From Ceratodon purpureus (Eukaryota > Streptophyta > Bryopsida > Pseudoditrichales > Ditrichaceae), in NCBI GenBank assembly GCA_014871385.1, contig CM026421.1, forward strand, positions 12,103,128-12,167,127: a DNA stretch of 64,000 nucleotides. Direction: 5' to 3'. A program made the translations under genes and the position numbers. Shown piece by piece: positions 49,266 to 61,200 of the stretch. The notes under the pieces are model-generated. The model ran no database searches. It had not been told where the DNA came from and worked only from the letters and a program-made list of their open reading frames with translations. The first letter of the stretch is position 1; the number at the start of each line of letters is the position of its first letter.

Positions 49266-52200
49266 ATGGGGATGGTCTGTCTGTACGCCCAAGGCATGGG
49301 CATCCCTCTTAGGTTTCGCGTAGATGACGATGGTCTAGCTACGGTGTCCTCTCTTCGCCTCAGTCTCAGATTCCATTTTCGTGAGGATTCCATCAGTATA
49401 GAGGAGGAGATCTTTGATGACGTTACTGCCGAGGTTACCCACACTCTCGGGCAACCTTCAATGAGAGATGAGAACAACATGTTGCAGTGGAGACTCCTCC
49501 CTGGATCCTATAGAGTCTATGGTCTTACTGATTCTCTTATGGCTGCATCCACTGAGATCCTCACCCCCCGTCGCTCTTCTACTTGCACAATTCAGACTCC
49601 CTTACCTCGTGATGTCAAAGTCAAAGTCGAGCCTGGTACCGAGACTTCAGATGTAGAGAAACCTCCTCCGACCGTCATATCTCTCTCTTCTGATGACGAA
49701 GTCAGTCCCGTCAAGTTGGTGCCCAAGGTCCACGCTGATGCTCCTCCTTCCAATGTCTCACCTCCATTGTCCCAGGTCACAGTTAGCATTGTTCCGCTCC
49801 TTAAAGAGATTGCTAAGACGCGTGGGTCCAAAAACATTTTGAAGAAGATAGACTATTCCACTATTAGACACGAGAGAGTAGAGTACTTACCTGCGAAGTT
49901 TGATGGTCCCGTTCTTTTTGAGTTGCCCCCAGCTGCTGCAGGATCCTCTAAGCTCGCCGCCAAGTCTATGCAGGGAATGGATAAACGATACGACGGACAC
50001 TTGTGGACCAAGACCATCACAACAAACATAAAAAACGACTTCGGACTCTCTTTCCGAAGTTCCACCTGCGTCGGATGGTTGCGTTGCACGAACGTGGAGT
50101 GTGACTTCCTCAAGCGTGTTCCCAAGATCTTCGAGGTTAACGAGACTGAGTTTGAAGGCTGTACCCTGCAAGCTTTTGTCATGGACCAGCCTCCTCCATC
50201 TGACTCCACGCTAGTGTGCAAGGTATGTAAAGAACCTCCATCATGTGTAGCTACATGCGAGGCTAAGATTTATTACGTTGTGGGCAAACCGAATCAGACT
50301 AGAGCGTGTATTCACATAGGAACACATCATCATCCAGTGAAAGTAGGAGACTACAGAGACTCTAAAGCAGAGATTAGTAGCTTAATAGAAGAGCAGGTCG
50401 AGATGAACAACAAAGCAACAAAGAGCGCCGTTGTCCTGGAGGCGAGCAAACTCCTCATCGGGAGCTACCTCCTACAGCCCGAGGATGCACCACCGAGGAA
50501 GCTGACGATGGAGGAGCTGGTTCCTGTTCTGGATCGATGCAAAGACATGGCGTCACCAAACATCCGCAACAAAGTCGCCACCTTCAAAAAATTCAACAGG
50601 TACGGAATCATGGACGGTATCACCAAGCTCCGTGGTAACAGTCTCTGGGCGTATGTCCAGGAGAATAGGTTTCCTGGTCAGGGAGCTATGCGTGACAAAG
50701 TCTTCGTCTTCAAGATGTCGGAGGTCGGGCCGGGAAGTGGTGTCGACTTGGTCAGCCGTATGCAAGCTGGTGGCGACTTGGAGAACGCGTGGATCATGTT
50801 CAACCATGTCAAACGCGTCAAAGACTGGTCGACGATGGCGTGCCATGTGTACGACGCCACCTACTGCCGCGTGATGACAATCGCCACTTGCGACATGCAG
50901 TCCGAGGACACGGACGCCCAGCTCGTCTTCTGGAAAAACCTGAACCTGGTCATGGAGATCAATGGCGTTGCAGCGCCGAACTTCAAGGGGTTCATGGCGG
51001 ATAACGCACAGGCCAATTGGAATGCAGTGCGAATCCTTTACGGCAATGGCAACAAGGAAGACCCAATGGAGGACCGGGAGAGGTCGTGCTTGTTCCACTG
51101 GACTCAGAACATGGTGGCGTATACGCAGAAGCACTTCCCCGAAGAACTTTGGGAACAGCACAAGAAGATGTGCACTCAGTACAAGAATGCGACCAGCATG
51201 GCAGAGGCGGAAACTCTGTACCACGCGTTGCGAGCATGGTGGGCCTCCACCGGGGTCGTTGGCGAGAGCGGGCTCATCAAACTCGATCAGTGGCTGTCAT
51301 TCTGGCACCACCGCTTCCGCCAGTGGGGGGGATTCATGACCGAGGTATTATCTCTGCACTCTGTTTTCATGTTTTTGATACTAGTTTCCTAGCCCTAACC
51401 TAGAAACCTGTAATCCGTGAATCTAACGGCACCTACTGTCAAATCTGCAGAAATTCACGAAAGAAGAACTCACAGAGATGCCCACCTGTAACCTCGCCGA
51501 AACAGTTCACAACAAGTGGCTCCAAGCTTCAGGAAACAATGGGAACGACCTGTACGTTGCTACCGTGGACGATTTCGTTCGGGCTTTTCTACAGGTTGTC
51601 AACTACTACCAGTTCCTCAAAGGTGACGTCGGCGGAACAGGACCATCCAAGAAGGAACTCAGGCTCCGGATGGCTGAACGCAACGCGAAGAAATGGGGAA
51701 ATCCTACAGTGCTCGACAAGCCCATGCTCGATATGCCAGGCGCGGATGAGTTCTGCACTCGTCAGCCTATCATGCCTGGAGCGGAAGTCTTCGGTTCACA
51801 GAAGCGAAAAGCCGACGTCCTTATCGGAGCTGACGAGGAGTCTCATCGCCCGGACAAGACAAACTTCTCACGCCCAAGAGGCCCAAGACGTGCTGTCAGG
51901 GCTCGCCCTATGCAAATGCCCGTCATTGAGGAAGACGACTCCGAACACGACACCGAGGTACAATGTACGCAACCTCCTGCCCGGGAAGTTCATTCCCCTT
52001 TACCTTCACCTGTGAACAAGGGCGGCATTCGCCATGTCAACGCGGTTGAAGAAACCAAGGTGGACGTAAAGGAGTGGCACATTTCCAGACTTCACAAACT
52101 TTCTGCAAAGTGCTGCTGGGCCCAAAGAGCTGAAACGAAGAAGAAGTGCACTGAGAGAATCGTCAGAGGGCCCCATTGCACTGCTGCACCGACCTACACT

Positions 52201-52944
52201 GGGCTCTGGACTAACTATCGCAGGAACCTAGTGGAGAAGACTGAGTTCTTCTTCTGCTCCGACGATATTGAGCGCTGCGTGAAAGGCTCTAAGCGCAAGT
52301 GGGTAGCGCACTACTCAAAGGACCAGGAATTCCCCTCCATTCCAGAGGTCTGGCCAGTGAAACTAGGTACTAATCTAAAACTGACTGAGATTCTTGCCCT
52401 CGAAGCAGCAGGCTTTCAACTTCCGCCTAAAAAGCCGGTCTCCCCAAGACGCCTCTTCTCCTCTGCCCCGCCCCCTGCGAATCTCAACTCGGTGCCAGTC
52501 CCTGCAGACGCTGACCGCTACCCAGGCAAGAGAGACGGCAAGATGGTGAAGCGCACTGCCACTCGTCCCAATCCGGCGCAGCGACTATCCATGGGCTCCT
52601 CCGAGTCTCTCAAAGCGCGCCTCCGTTCCGTCACCATGATACCTGAGCCGGGCCACGGTTGCATCATTGGGCTGGATTCGGGCGTCGCTCCTCACATCAC
52701 ACGTTACCAGATTACCATCAGTTCTTACCCTGGTTGCATTTGCCCAGCATTCAAGAAGACGATGACTACGTTCAAAGGCAGGACTCAGTTCACGTATTGT
52801 AAGCACCTTTACTACATACTCTTGAAGGTCTGCAACCGTGATCCCGAAGCCGAGCTTTTCATCCATGCGCCTACCTTTAGCTTCAACGAGGTCAAGCTTC
52901 TCCTAGAGAGTGGAATCTTGCGTCACCCCTTGGCGAAGAAGTAG
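49266..52944 (+). CDS. MULE-like transposase with SWIM zinc finger, element A
   Basis: Two exons, 49266-51344 and 51451-52944 (2079 + 1494 nt, 1190 residues), intact. Residues 1-150 form a variable N-terminal domain shared with element B; it contains a SUMO-acceptor-like VKVE and a SUMO-interaction-like VISLSSDDE. The core follows the MULE order: YDATYCRVMTIATCD (first acidic residue, about 528), FMADNAQANW (second, about 576), CLFHWTQNM (the C-x2-H-type motif after it) and MPTCNLAETVHNKW (candidate third acidic residue, just after the intron). The C-terminus has a SWIM finger, GCICPAF...YCKHLYY (about 1119-1142). Such enzymes cut and paste DNA between terminal inverted repeats. It starts at the first ATG; a GTG 15 bases upstream was not used. 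Divergent from the 34.4-kb MULE. Confidence 0.85.
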
Positions 52945-53463
52945 GTAGCCCTCCTACTTTAGAACTGCCATTTCCACGATGGCCATTTGTCACGTAGTGA
53001 ATGATTTTAGTAATATACCATGTACTAAGTCAGCTATTCAGAAGCTGTATTGACTTTTTCATTATATTAAAGGCTTTGTCGTTCACATTGATTGCATTCT
53101 ATTTCAATACATTCTATCTTGAAGAAGTGCACTATATACCTCGTATCCTCTGACATGTACCCTTTATTACAGCAAACATATACTTGTTATTAGATGTCCT
53201 AATCTTCGAACCTAACACGTTTAGGGTTGCCCACTACACTATCAGCAGGGCTCCGAACCTCTGACTGTACTACAGGACAAACTACATTCGCATTCACTTT
53301 CGTTCCCACACTTGGAGCGTGTCCTTGGTATGATCGTTTCAGCAATGGCCCACCTCCCCGCCTCCGATTCACTGATTCCCTGGAATAGGTTCCCCTTGGG
53401 ATCTTTCCAACCCTGGAGTATGCATGAGTTTGCAAAGGCACATCTGCGTCCTCCTCCAGCACT
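52945..53463. other. 3' flank of transposase A up to element B
   Basis: Transposase 3' UTR followed by sequence with a minus-strand frame (53199-53462) that lacks an ATG start and has no recognised domain. The right end of element A must lie in or near this stretch, but no inverted copy of the left end is visible. Confidence 0.4.
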
Positions 53464-53745
53464 GGGGAAAGTTAGCATGTGAGCGGAGAGCGGAGAGCGG
53501 AGAGCAGAGAGCAGAGAATGGAGAGCAGAGATTTGACATTTAGCCAAATATTTTAAAGCAAAGTAAACCCTATAACCGTGGAAAAAAACTAAAAAAAGGT
53601 ATGGTTTTTTTACTATTTTTAGTAAAGGAGCGTATTCCCGTGGAATTCAGGGTTATGTCTGGTAAAAATTTTTTTACGTTTTATTTTTTTGGTACAAATT
53701 AGGGCTGATGTCATGATGACGTCATCCATTCAATCCTTTAGATTT
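53464..53745. repeat. left terminal region of element B
   Basis: Counterpart of 38572-38843, with the same ggggaaagtt start and a longer run of GAGCGGAGAGC-type repeats (53480-53530). The conserved 'tgatgtcatgatgacgtcat' includes an inverted TGATGTCA/TGACGTCA-like core similar to a bZIP binding site. Confidence 0.65.
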
Positions 53746-54135
53746 GGTCCCTCATTGGATCTACATAGGAGTATTCCAGCATCATCTTCTTAGATCACAG
53801 CATTAAATATGTAATAGAAAAGTAAAGGAAAAAAAAAATCACAAAAGGTAAAGTTTATGGTCTGAAACCTTAAACTTTATGGTCTGAAAGCTAAAGTTTA
53901 TGGTCTGAAACACTAAATTTTGAGCATTTATTTTATAACATTTCACTCTTCGTGTTATATTTTGAGCTTCACAGTTGGCGTTTCATCCTTTACATACCCC
54001 GAGACGAATTGGAAATGAGAAACATAACTACTTTAAGATGTTTGGAGTAGAGTAGACGAAGGAATAGGCAATGAACTCCAATTCAATCAAATCAAATCAA
54101 ATGCAAACAATGAAAGACCGAAGCCTCGTTCAAAC

Positions 54136-57100
54136 TCACAATACACTAGAATCACTACTTCCACCCTCAGAACTAGATGACTCGGAATCTCCTTCTACCG
54201 CCTCGTCATCGACGAATATCAGAGCTCTAGGATCGAAAGTAGTTGGCCGACTAGGAACATATGTGAGGGCTCCAGATTGAAACGCCTGTGCTAAGTCCTC
54301 CGCGTACTCCGGAAGTATAAAAGGCTGTATCGGGCTGGAATGAAGACGCCACGATGGAGTGGACACTGATGTTGGCCCACGTGGCGGTGTTGCCGAAACT
54401 ACTCTGCAATAGAAAACCGATTGTGGTTAGATTGAATACGTAGAGGTGCAAAGAGAAGAAATGCTTGGAGAATTTGAACAAAGAATAGAAGACTTACACC
54501 ACTTATCAGGTCTTCTTGCTCTCTTTGGAGGCGCTTCGTCTGCTGCTGCCGGCCTAGGATGTTTAGGAGGGCCCATGGCAGATGACGTAGCCATATACGG
54601 TTTGAGAAGGGCGTTGAAGATGGCTTCGTCCTCCTCACAAGCTATAATATGACGACCAATACTCTGGCAAGCCTTGAGGGAGGCACCTGAAAACACGTAG
54701 CATAGATAAGTAGTGAGTTCCTGTGGAGAAAATCAGAGGATTGGAAATGCAGAAACTGTTATTGGAGGATTACCTGTTCCCGCCGACCACTCGAAGACTA
54801 TGTCACCGGGCTTGGTCATCTCCTCAATGATGCCCTGCATCATCTCAGGGGCTTTCTCCCTCGGGCCTCTCCACGGCACCTCTCCATTCATGAGCTGCGA
54901 GTTTAGCTGGGTGAAGTTAAGAATGGCATCACTCTCGGTAATGTGGAGGTCGTTGTGAACGACATCGGATTTCTTCGTTTGAAATGAAAACTTGGATGGG
55001 GGGGTACCACCACGAATGAAGACGCGCACCCAGAATCGAAGAGACTGCGAGAAACAACAATGTGTAAGTGCAATTAAGAGGATAACTTAGTAGAATTCAA
55101 AGACAAGCAAAGATTATGATGTACATACCAAGGAGCCGGGCATCGTTGGGTGAGCCAAGCCTAGTCCATTGAAGCCCCACCAGTCTCGGTGCTGCACGAA
55201 GCCATCCTCAGCAGCAACTTCGGAAATCTTCGAAGCGAGACGTTGGTCGTTGTTGTGGATGATGCAGAGAGCACCATCAAACTGCAAGAAATGTCTTGCG
55301 AATTCGAAGAGGTCATCCAAATAATCCTTGCCGCGTTTGTTCCAAGGCGGAGGGACGTAGGCGGGATTGGATATGGTGGGGACCGGAAGATTCTCAGGAA
55401 TGTCGGCAATGATCAAGTCGAATCCCAAGTGATTCTCCAGTTGGCATCTCTCAGGAACTCGGCTGTCGCGGCCTCCTCCAAACTTGAATAAACAAGAAAT
55501 CAGAGTTTAAAAATATAAGGATTACAGAATATCAGAATTGAAGGGAAAGAATGAAACAACGAATCATACCATTCGAATGATGTCTAGAGCCTTGTTCCAT
55601 TCGGGATCGCCACCAATGTCTTCAAGTTCCTTGTGTCGGGATAGAACCGAAGGCACAGAGGAGTTGATGACATAAACCTGAGAGGAATTGAGAGTTCCAG
55701 CCGAAGAGGTACTCTGTGGGAATTTCTTGGTTTTCCTCTGCTCGAGGAGACTTCTGGTGACCTCGGAAGCACTGATCGAGGAAGGAGCCGGCGAAGAAGC
55801 TGGAGAAGGCTTCGTAACGACAATACCTGGAGACGGCTCTGGTGCCTTCTCAGCTGGCGCGGAAGACTCTGCGCCAGTTTGCTGTGATGCCTCTGAGTGA
55901 GAACGCAGAGATTTCAGTCGCCTTCCTCTCCCTTTCTTTGGTGGAGGAGCAGAAGATTGATCCTCTTGACCTTCGTCTTCGTCTGCACCATCCAAGGAGG
56001 CTTCGACCCCCACCTCACCCCCATCATGTAGCATCTTGACGTCCGCCTCCGAGTCAATAGTGAAACCACCAATACAATCAAGATACCAGCATCCAGCATC
56101 CAGGTGAGCAGCTTTATACCTTTTTATCTGCTTCGGAGAGTACATACACTGGTCCGAGGTTGTCTGCGTCCAAAGCTTGAAGTACATGGGAAGCTGCTGG
56201 AGCGTGATAGCCCCCTTCAAAACAAGCTCTCGCTTGAAGTACCTATGAGAAGACTTAAAGAAGGTAAGTATAAGAAACAATTACAATGAAAATTATGAAA
56301 TGGAAATGCGATTAAGTATGGTAACCTACCGGTAAATAACCCGCTTGACAACTTCAGCGGTTCCAGGGAATTTTGCGAAGTTGGACTTCTTGTCGAAGTG
56401 CTTCTCAGCCTTTTTTCCAATGAACGTAGGGAAGGCCTTGTCCCACAAGAGAATACGTGAACTCTCGACATAATCGCCGGGCTGTTGGACATCAGGAAAT
56501 GCCATCCAATTTATATCGAGGTTCTCCGACTTGAATATGTCCTCGACTTCGTGGATGACGGCTTCCTCCAACTGTAATACAAAATTGGTATAAGTAGCAA
56601 CGAAGAAGGAATACGGTGCAAAAATAAAGGAACAACGAATTGGAAAGGATTTTTTATGAAAATTACCCCAGCCCAGAATGAAGCTTTGTTCAACCATGGG
56701 TCGAATTCGGTGTCTTTAAATTCAGATGGCAGAAATCTGTAAGACGATCGAGAATTTGGGGATGAATTCCACCACTTCAACCAACGAGCCTTGTATTTGG
56801 CCTCAACGGCCGCTGGAACAACCTTCTGAAGCTTATCGATTGACATCTCAGGCTTATTGTTGAGACTGTAATGGCGATTGATCTGCAAGAAGCACCGAAG
56901 TTTTAAAAAGATAAGTACAGAAATTTTTAAATTCATAAGAAACATTCAATTGAACAACGATCAGTGAGTCACCTCATTGAGGAAGTCGTCACCATTCTTG
57001 GGATTTGCGACAGCCAAGTACTTGGTGAAGTCTTTCTTCTTGATGGCTTCGACCATTCTCTCTGATGCCTCATTCATGACATCCCAAACTGCACTTGCAG

Positions 57101-58121
57101 ACTGCTCATCCACGGGTGTCTTCCTGCGGTAGGCATCGGCTGCCTCATCGGAGGCCGCAGCGAGTTCCCGCTGTAGAAATATAATTTAGCCTTAGGAAAG
57201 TCCATGAGAATTCAATAATAAGAATGAAATTCAGAGTGGAGGTAGGACTTACTCGATATAGAAATGCGATGAAAATTTTAGTTGTCAAGGGAAACCAGGA
57301 GGGATTAGGTGGCTTGTTCTTCAAACATACGTCATACTCTTGAGGACTGAGGAGGTCTTTAAATTCCTCCAGCTTCATCATTCCGAAAGAGCGGATTCGA
57401 AATAGTTTTGCCGGGAGATTACTCTTCACGTGGTCATTCTCAGTCGACCTGAAAATAAATCAAAATAAGTATGATGAATAATAGAGATGAAATAAATGTA
57501 CAAATGGAAAAACAGGAAAAAAGAAACAAGTACTTACCAGTTGATGTCATGCATTGCGTGAAGAAGATTGCCAACATGGCCACGGGGATCGAGTACTATG
57601 CAGTGCACAGAGATGTGCCAAGACGGGTCGTCTGCATGATGCTTGTTGATATGACGAAGCCATGCTGAGAGGCGATGGTTACCTTCCCAGACAAAGAACA
57701 TCTTCCCCGAGAATTGCGACCAGTCCTCGTCACTTTGAAGCTCAGATTCAAATGCATCATTCGCGTGCCTCCATAATGGGCTCCATCTAGCCATGACCTC
57801 ATCTGTAACATCTCTTGTCTGCTCTTCGTGGTTGTACATAGAGATGTACATGACGCGGTCGCCATCTCTGTACCCCTTAACGAACTCCCGCTCCAAATGC
57901 TGTACCCCCACTTCGCCCACTGGTCTAACCTTTGCCATTGGGATCATCCTGCACAGGGGCACTGACATTCGAGACTTCTGAGATGGCTTGAACCTGAGCT
58001 TGTTGATGACGGCGTTGGAGTCCACTTTGTATAGGGATTGATGTTCCAATTCCCCTTCCGTAGCAGTCTTCAAGTTTATCGGACAAGATGGTTTTACTAA
58101 CACATCTTGTGTTTGCGTAAC
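54136..58121 (-). CDS. ParB-like domain plus amino-type DNA methyltransferase, element B
   Basis: Ten exons: 57538-58121, 57253-57448, 56973-57170, 56667-56882, 56330-56571, 55570-56242, 55129-55482, 54774-55044, 54498-54686, 54136-54401. They sum to 3189 nt (1062 residues), with the same phases as element A and no stop or frameshift. Exon lengths are the same or differ by multiples of three. Key parts are kept: KVRPVGEVGVQHLEREF and VWEGNHRLSAW (ParB-like); LIIADIPENLPV at the motif IV position; GALCIIHNNDQ; PWRGPREKAPEMM; KPGDIVFEWSAGTG (motif I) and KACQSIGRHIIACEEDEA. The most variable parts are the linker (KKGRGRRLKSL region) and the extreme ends. Retention of both methyltransferase motif regions, including the unusual DIPE, in two diverged copies argues that DIPE is the family's real motif. 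As in A, the first exon needs an upstream start or an internal Met. Confidence 0.8.
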
Positions 58122-58266
58122 CTGCGAGAAGGTGCGCAAATTAGGAGAACAAGCACAATCAAAGAAAGGTATTCAAAGTAGACAAGTGTGTAAAAGAAAG
58201 TAACAATATATCTTCATACTGTCATCTCTCTTTTAACAACTCAATCATCATCTGTGATTGATAAAA

Positions 58267-61200
58267 CTATCTACGTGAGGATCGACTATAGTACTCCTTA
58301 GACTGTCTACAGTTCCAGTGACGGCGCCTCCTCCAAAAGCGCCTGGTCTGTTGGACAGGGCACGGCAGAATAGCCGGCAGAGCGAAGACGACATGGGCTG
58401 GCCTCCTGACTCTAATCGGCGAGGAAGGAGAGGGTGGAGACATCGGCGGAGAGCCCTGTGGAGGAGACGTAGGCATATAGCCCGGGGAGGTTGGCTCATA
58501 CACAGGGGATGTAGGCATGTACACTGGAGATGTAGGCATGTACACTGGCGAGGTAGGCATGTACTGAGGAGAGTGGACCTCGAGAGGTCCACTTTCCACA
58601 CCTACAGGGTTGGCTACATCACAGGTACAGTAGTGCTGATCAAATGAATCCGAAAGATCGGAAACATTGATCACAGAAATGGGGGAAGTGGCGGACATCT
58701 CAGGAGCATCGGAAGATACCTAGAGTAGAAGAAATGAAGTGAGGATTAACTTAAATTTTTAAGGCGAAAAGAACTGGAACTCATAAGCAGAAGAGAACAA
58801 TATAAATTGAAAATTGAATGAAATACCTCTGTTTCTGCTGGCGTCGGGTCTTGAGGTTCGCTCCCCAGATGATCTCCATCAGAATCCTAAGCAATGTGAT
58901 AATTAATTGAAAATATAGCAATTATGAAGAATCAAATAACAATGTCAACACGACTCCCAAAGAACTTTAAAAACATATAAAAAGTCCTAAAATCATAAGC
59001 ACGAAAAACTCCAAAAAACCCACCAAATTACATGGTTTTTTTCACATAAATTCAGATTTTCAATCAGAGTTTGAGAACATAATCCCATGCACATAACACA
59101 CAATGTCGAATAAAAATCAAGATAAAAAAATTAAAAACAAAATCCCCAAATGAAGGCTTGTACTCCCGGCCTACTGTCGTTGACGACAGTAGGTTCGGGA
59201 GTTTTTTAATTTTTTAAAATGTCCAAAAATTCACGAAATTACGTATTTTCCTTCAAATTAATTAAGATTTCCAATTAGAGATTTAGCCATAATCCCATGC
59301 ACATAACACACAATATCCAATAAAAATCAAAATAAAAAAAATAAATAACAAAATCCCCAAATGAAGGCTTGTACTCCCGGCCTACTGTCGTTGACGACAG
59401 TAGGTTCGGGAGTTTTTTAATTTTTTAAAATGTCCAAAAATTCACGAAATTACGTATTTTCCTTCAAATTAATTAAGATTTCCAATTAGAGATTTAGCCA
59501 TAATCCCATGCTCATAACACAAAATATCGAATAAAAATCAAAATAAAAAAAAAAAAAAAACAAAATCCCCAAATGAAGGCTTGTACTCCCGGCCTACTGT
59601 CGTTGACGACAGTAGGTTCGGAGTTTTTTAATTTTTTAAAAAATCCAAAAATAACCATCAAAATACGTAAAAACATTCACAGAAATTCATATTTGCATTA
59701 AGACGATTTGAGCATACAATCATTCCATAACACATAATGTCGAAGATAAAACATAATAAAAAAACAAAATACAAAATCCCCAAAATCAGCCTGGTACTCC
59801 CGACCTACTGTCGTTGACGACAGTGGGTTTGGAGTTTTTTATTTTTCCAATAAATCCAAAAAAACCATAAGAATAGGTGTGAGTCTTCACTAAAATTCAA
59901 AATTAATTAAGACTTTGAGACAATATACGTATGTACAGAACACATATTGCCAATAATATACGAAAAAAAACAAATTCATGAAAATCCCCAAAATGACCCC
60001 TGTACTCTCGGCCTACTGTCGTTGACGACAGTAGGTTTGAGGTTTTTATATGTTTTAAGAATTCCCAAAAAACCACGAAATTACATGTTTTTTTTCACAA
60101 ACATTTTGATTTCCAATAAGAGTTTTAGCCATAAATCCAAGGAGATAACACACAATATCGAGTAAAAATCAAAATTAAAGAATTAAAAAAAAAATCCCAA
60201 AATACGTGCTTGTACTCCCGGCCTACTGTCGTTGACGACAGTAGGTTCGGGAGTTTTTTAATTTTTTTAAAAATCCAAAAAATCACAAAATTCAGTTTTT
60301 CTCTTCAAATTAATTCAGGTTTCTAATAGGAGTTCTAGCCATAAATCCATGGAGATAACACACAATATCGCATAAAAATCAAAATTAAAAAATTAAAAAA
60401 AAAAATCCCCAAATACGGGCTTGTACTCCCGGCCTACTGTCGTTGACGACAGTAGGTTTGGGAGTTTTTTAATTTTTTAAAAAATCCATAAATTCACAAA
60501 ATACAGTTTTACTCTTCAAATTAATTCAGATGTCTAATAAGAGTTTAAGCCATAAATCCATGGAGATAACACACGATATCGAATAAAAATCAAAATAAAA
60601 AAATTTAAAAAAAAAAATCCCCAAATACGGGCTTGTACTCCCGGCCTACTGTCGTTGACGACAGTAGGTTCGGGAGTTTTTTAATTTTTTAAAAAATCCA
60701 TAAATTCACAAAATACAGTTTTACTCTTCAAATTAATTCAGATGTCTAATAAGAGTTTAAGCCATAAATCCATGGAGATAACACACGATATCGAATAAAA
60801 ATCAAAATAAAAAAATTAAAAAAAAAAAATCCCCAAATACTGGCTTGTACTCCCGGCCTACTGTCGTTGACGACAGTAGGTTCGGAGTTTTTTTATTTTT
60901 TAAAATATCCAAAAAATTCATTCTCGGGTTTTTATAATTTTTTAAATTTAAAAAAAAACCAAATAAATTACACCTACTTTATCAAATATATGCAAATTTA
61001 TAATAATATTTGGTGACCATTATTCATTTATATGAGGCTGCAACGAATGCACCAAAGTCTCGAGGCAGGATCTCTGGCCATGCTTGAATGTCCCAAGAGC
61101 AAGCGATCCGGCAAGCAAAGCAGCAGCCCGGCAGTTCATCAGACCAGGAAGTTCATAACAACCACCAATCCACTAACCCGGACAATCGGCAACCAGTCAC

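Larger units (their letters stand above)
38572..53462. mobile_element. composite element A: ParB-methyltransferase plus MULE-like transposase
   Basis: The left end is set by the start of similarity with element B (ggggaaagtt at 38572 and at 53464), giving a period of 14,892 bp. Contents from left: GAGCGGAGAGC-rich end, an 899-bp insertion absent from B, the ParB-methyltransferase ORF (minus), the heptad-repeat module (minus), a 171-bp repeat array, a bidirectional promoter and a transposase (plus). Gene order, strands and exon borders are the same in B. The right end is uncertain: I take it as the point where element B begins. Terminal inverted repeats and target-site duplications were not established. 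Confidence 0.7.

Noticed and set aside
53199-53462. 87-residue minus-strand ORF at the border of the two elements
   Set aside because: It starts with GTG, overlaps the element boundary and has no recognised domain or counterpart left of element A.
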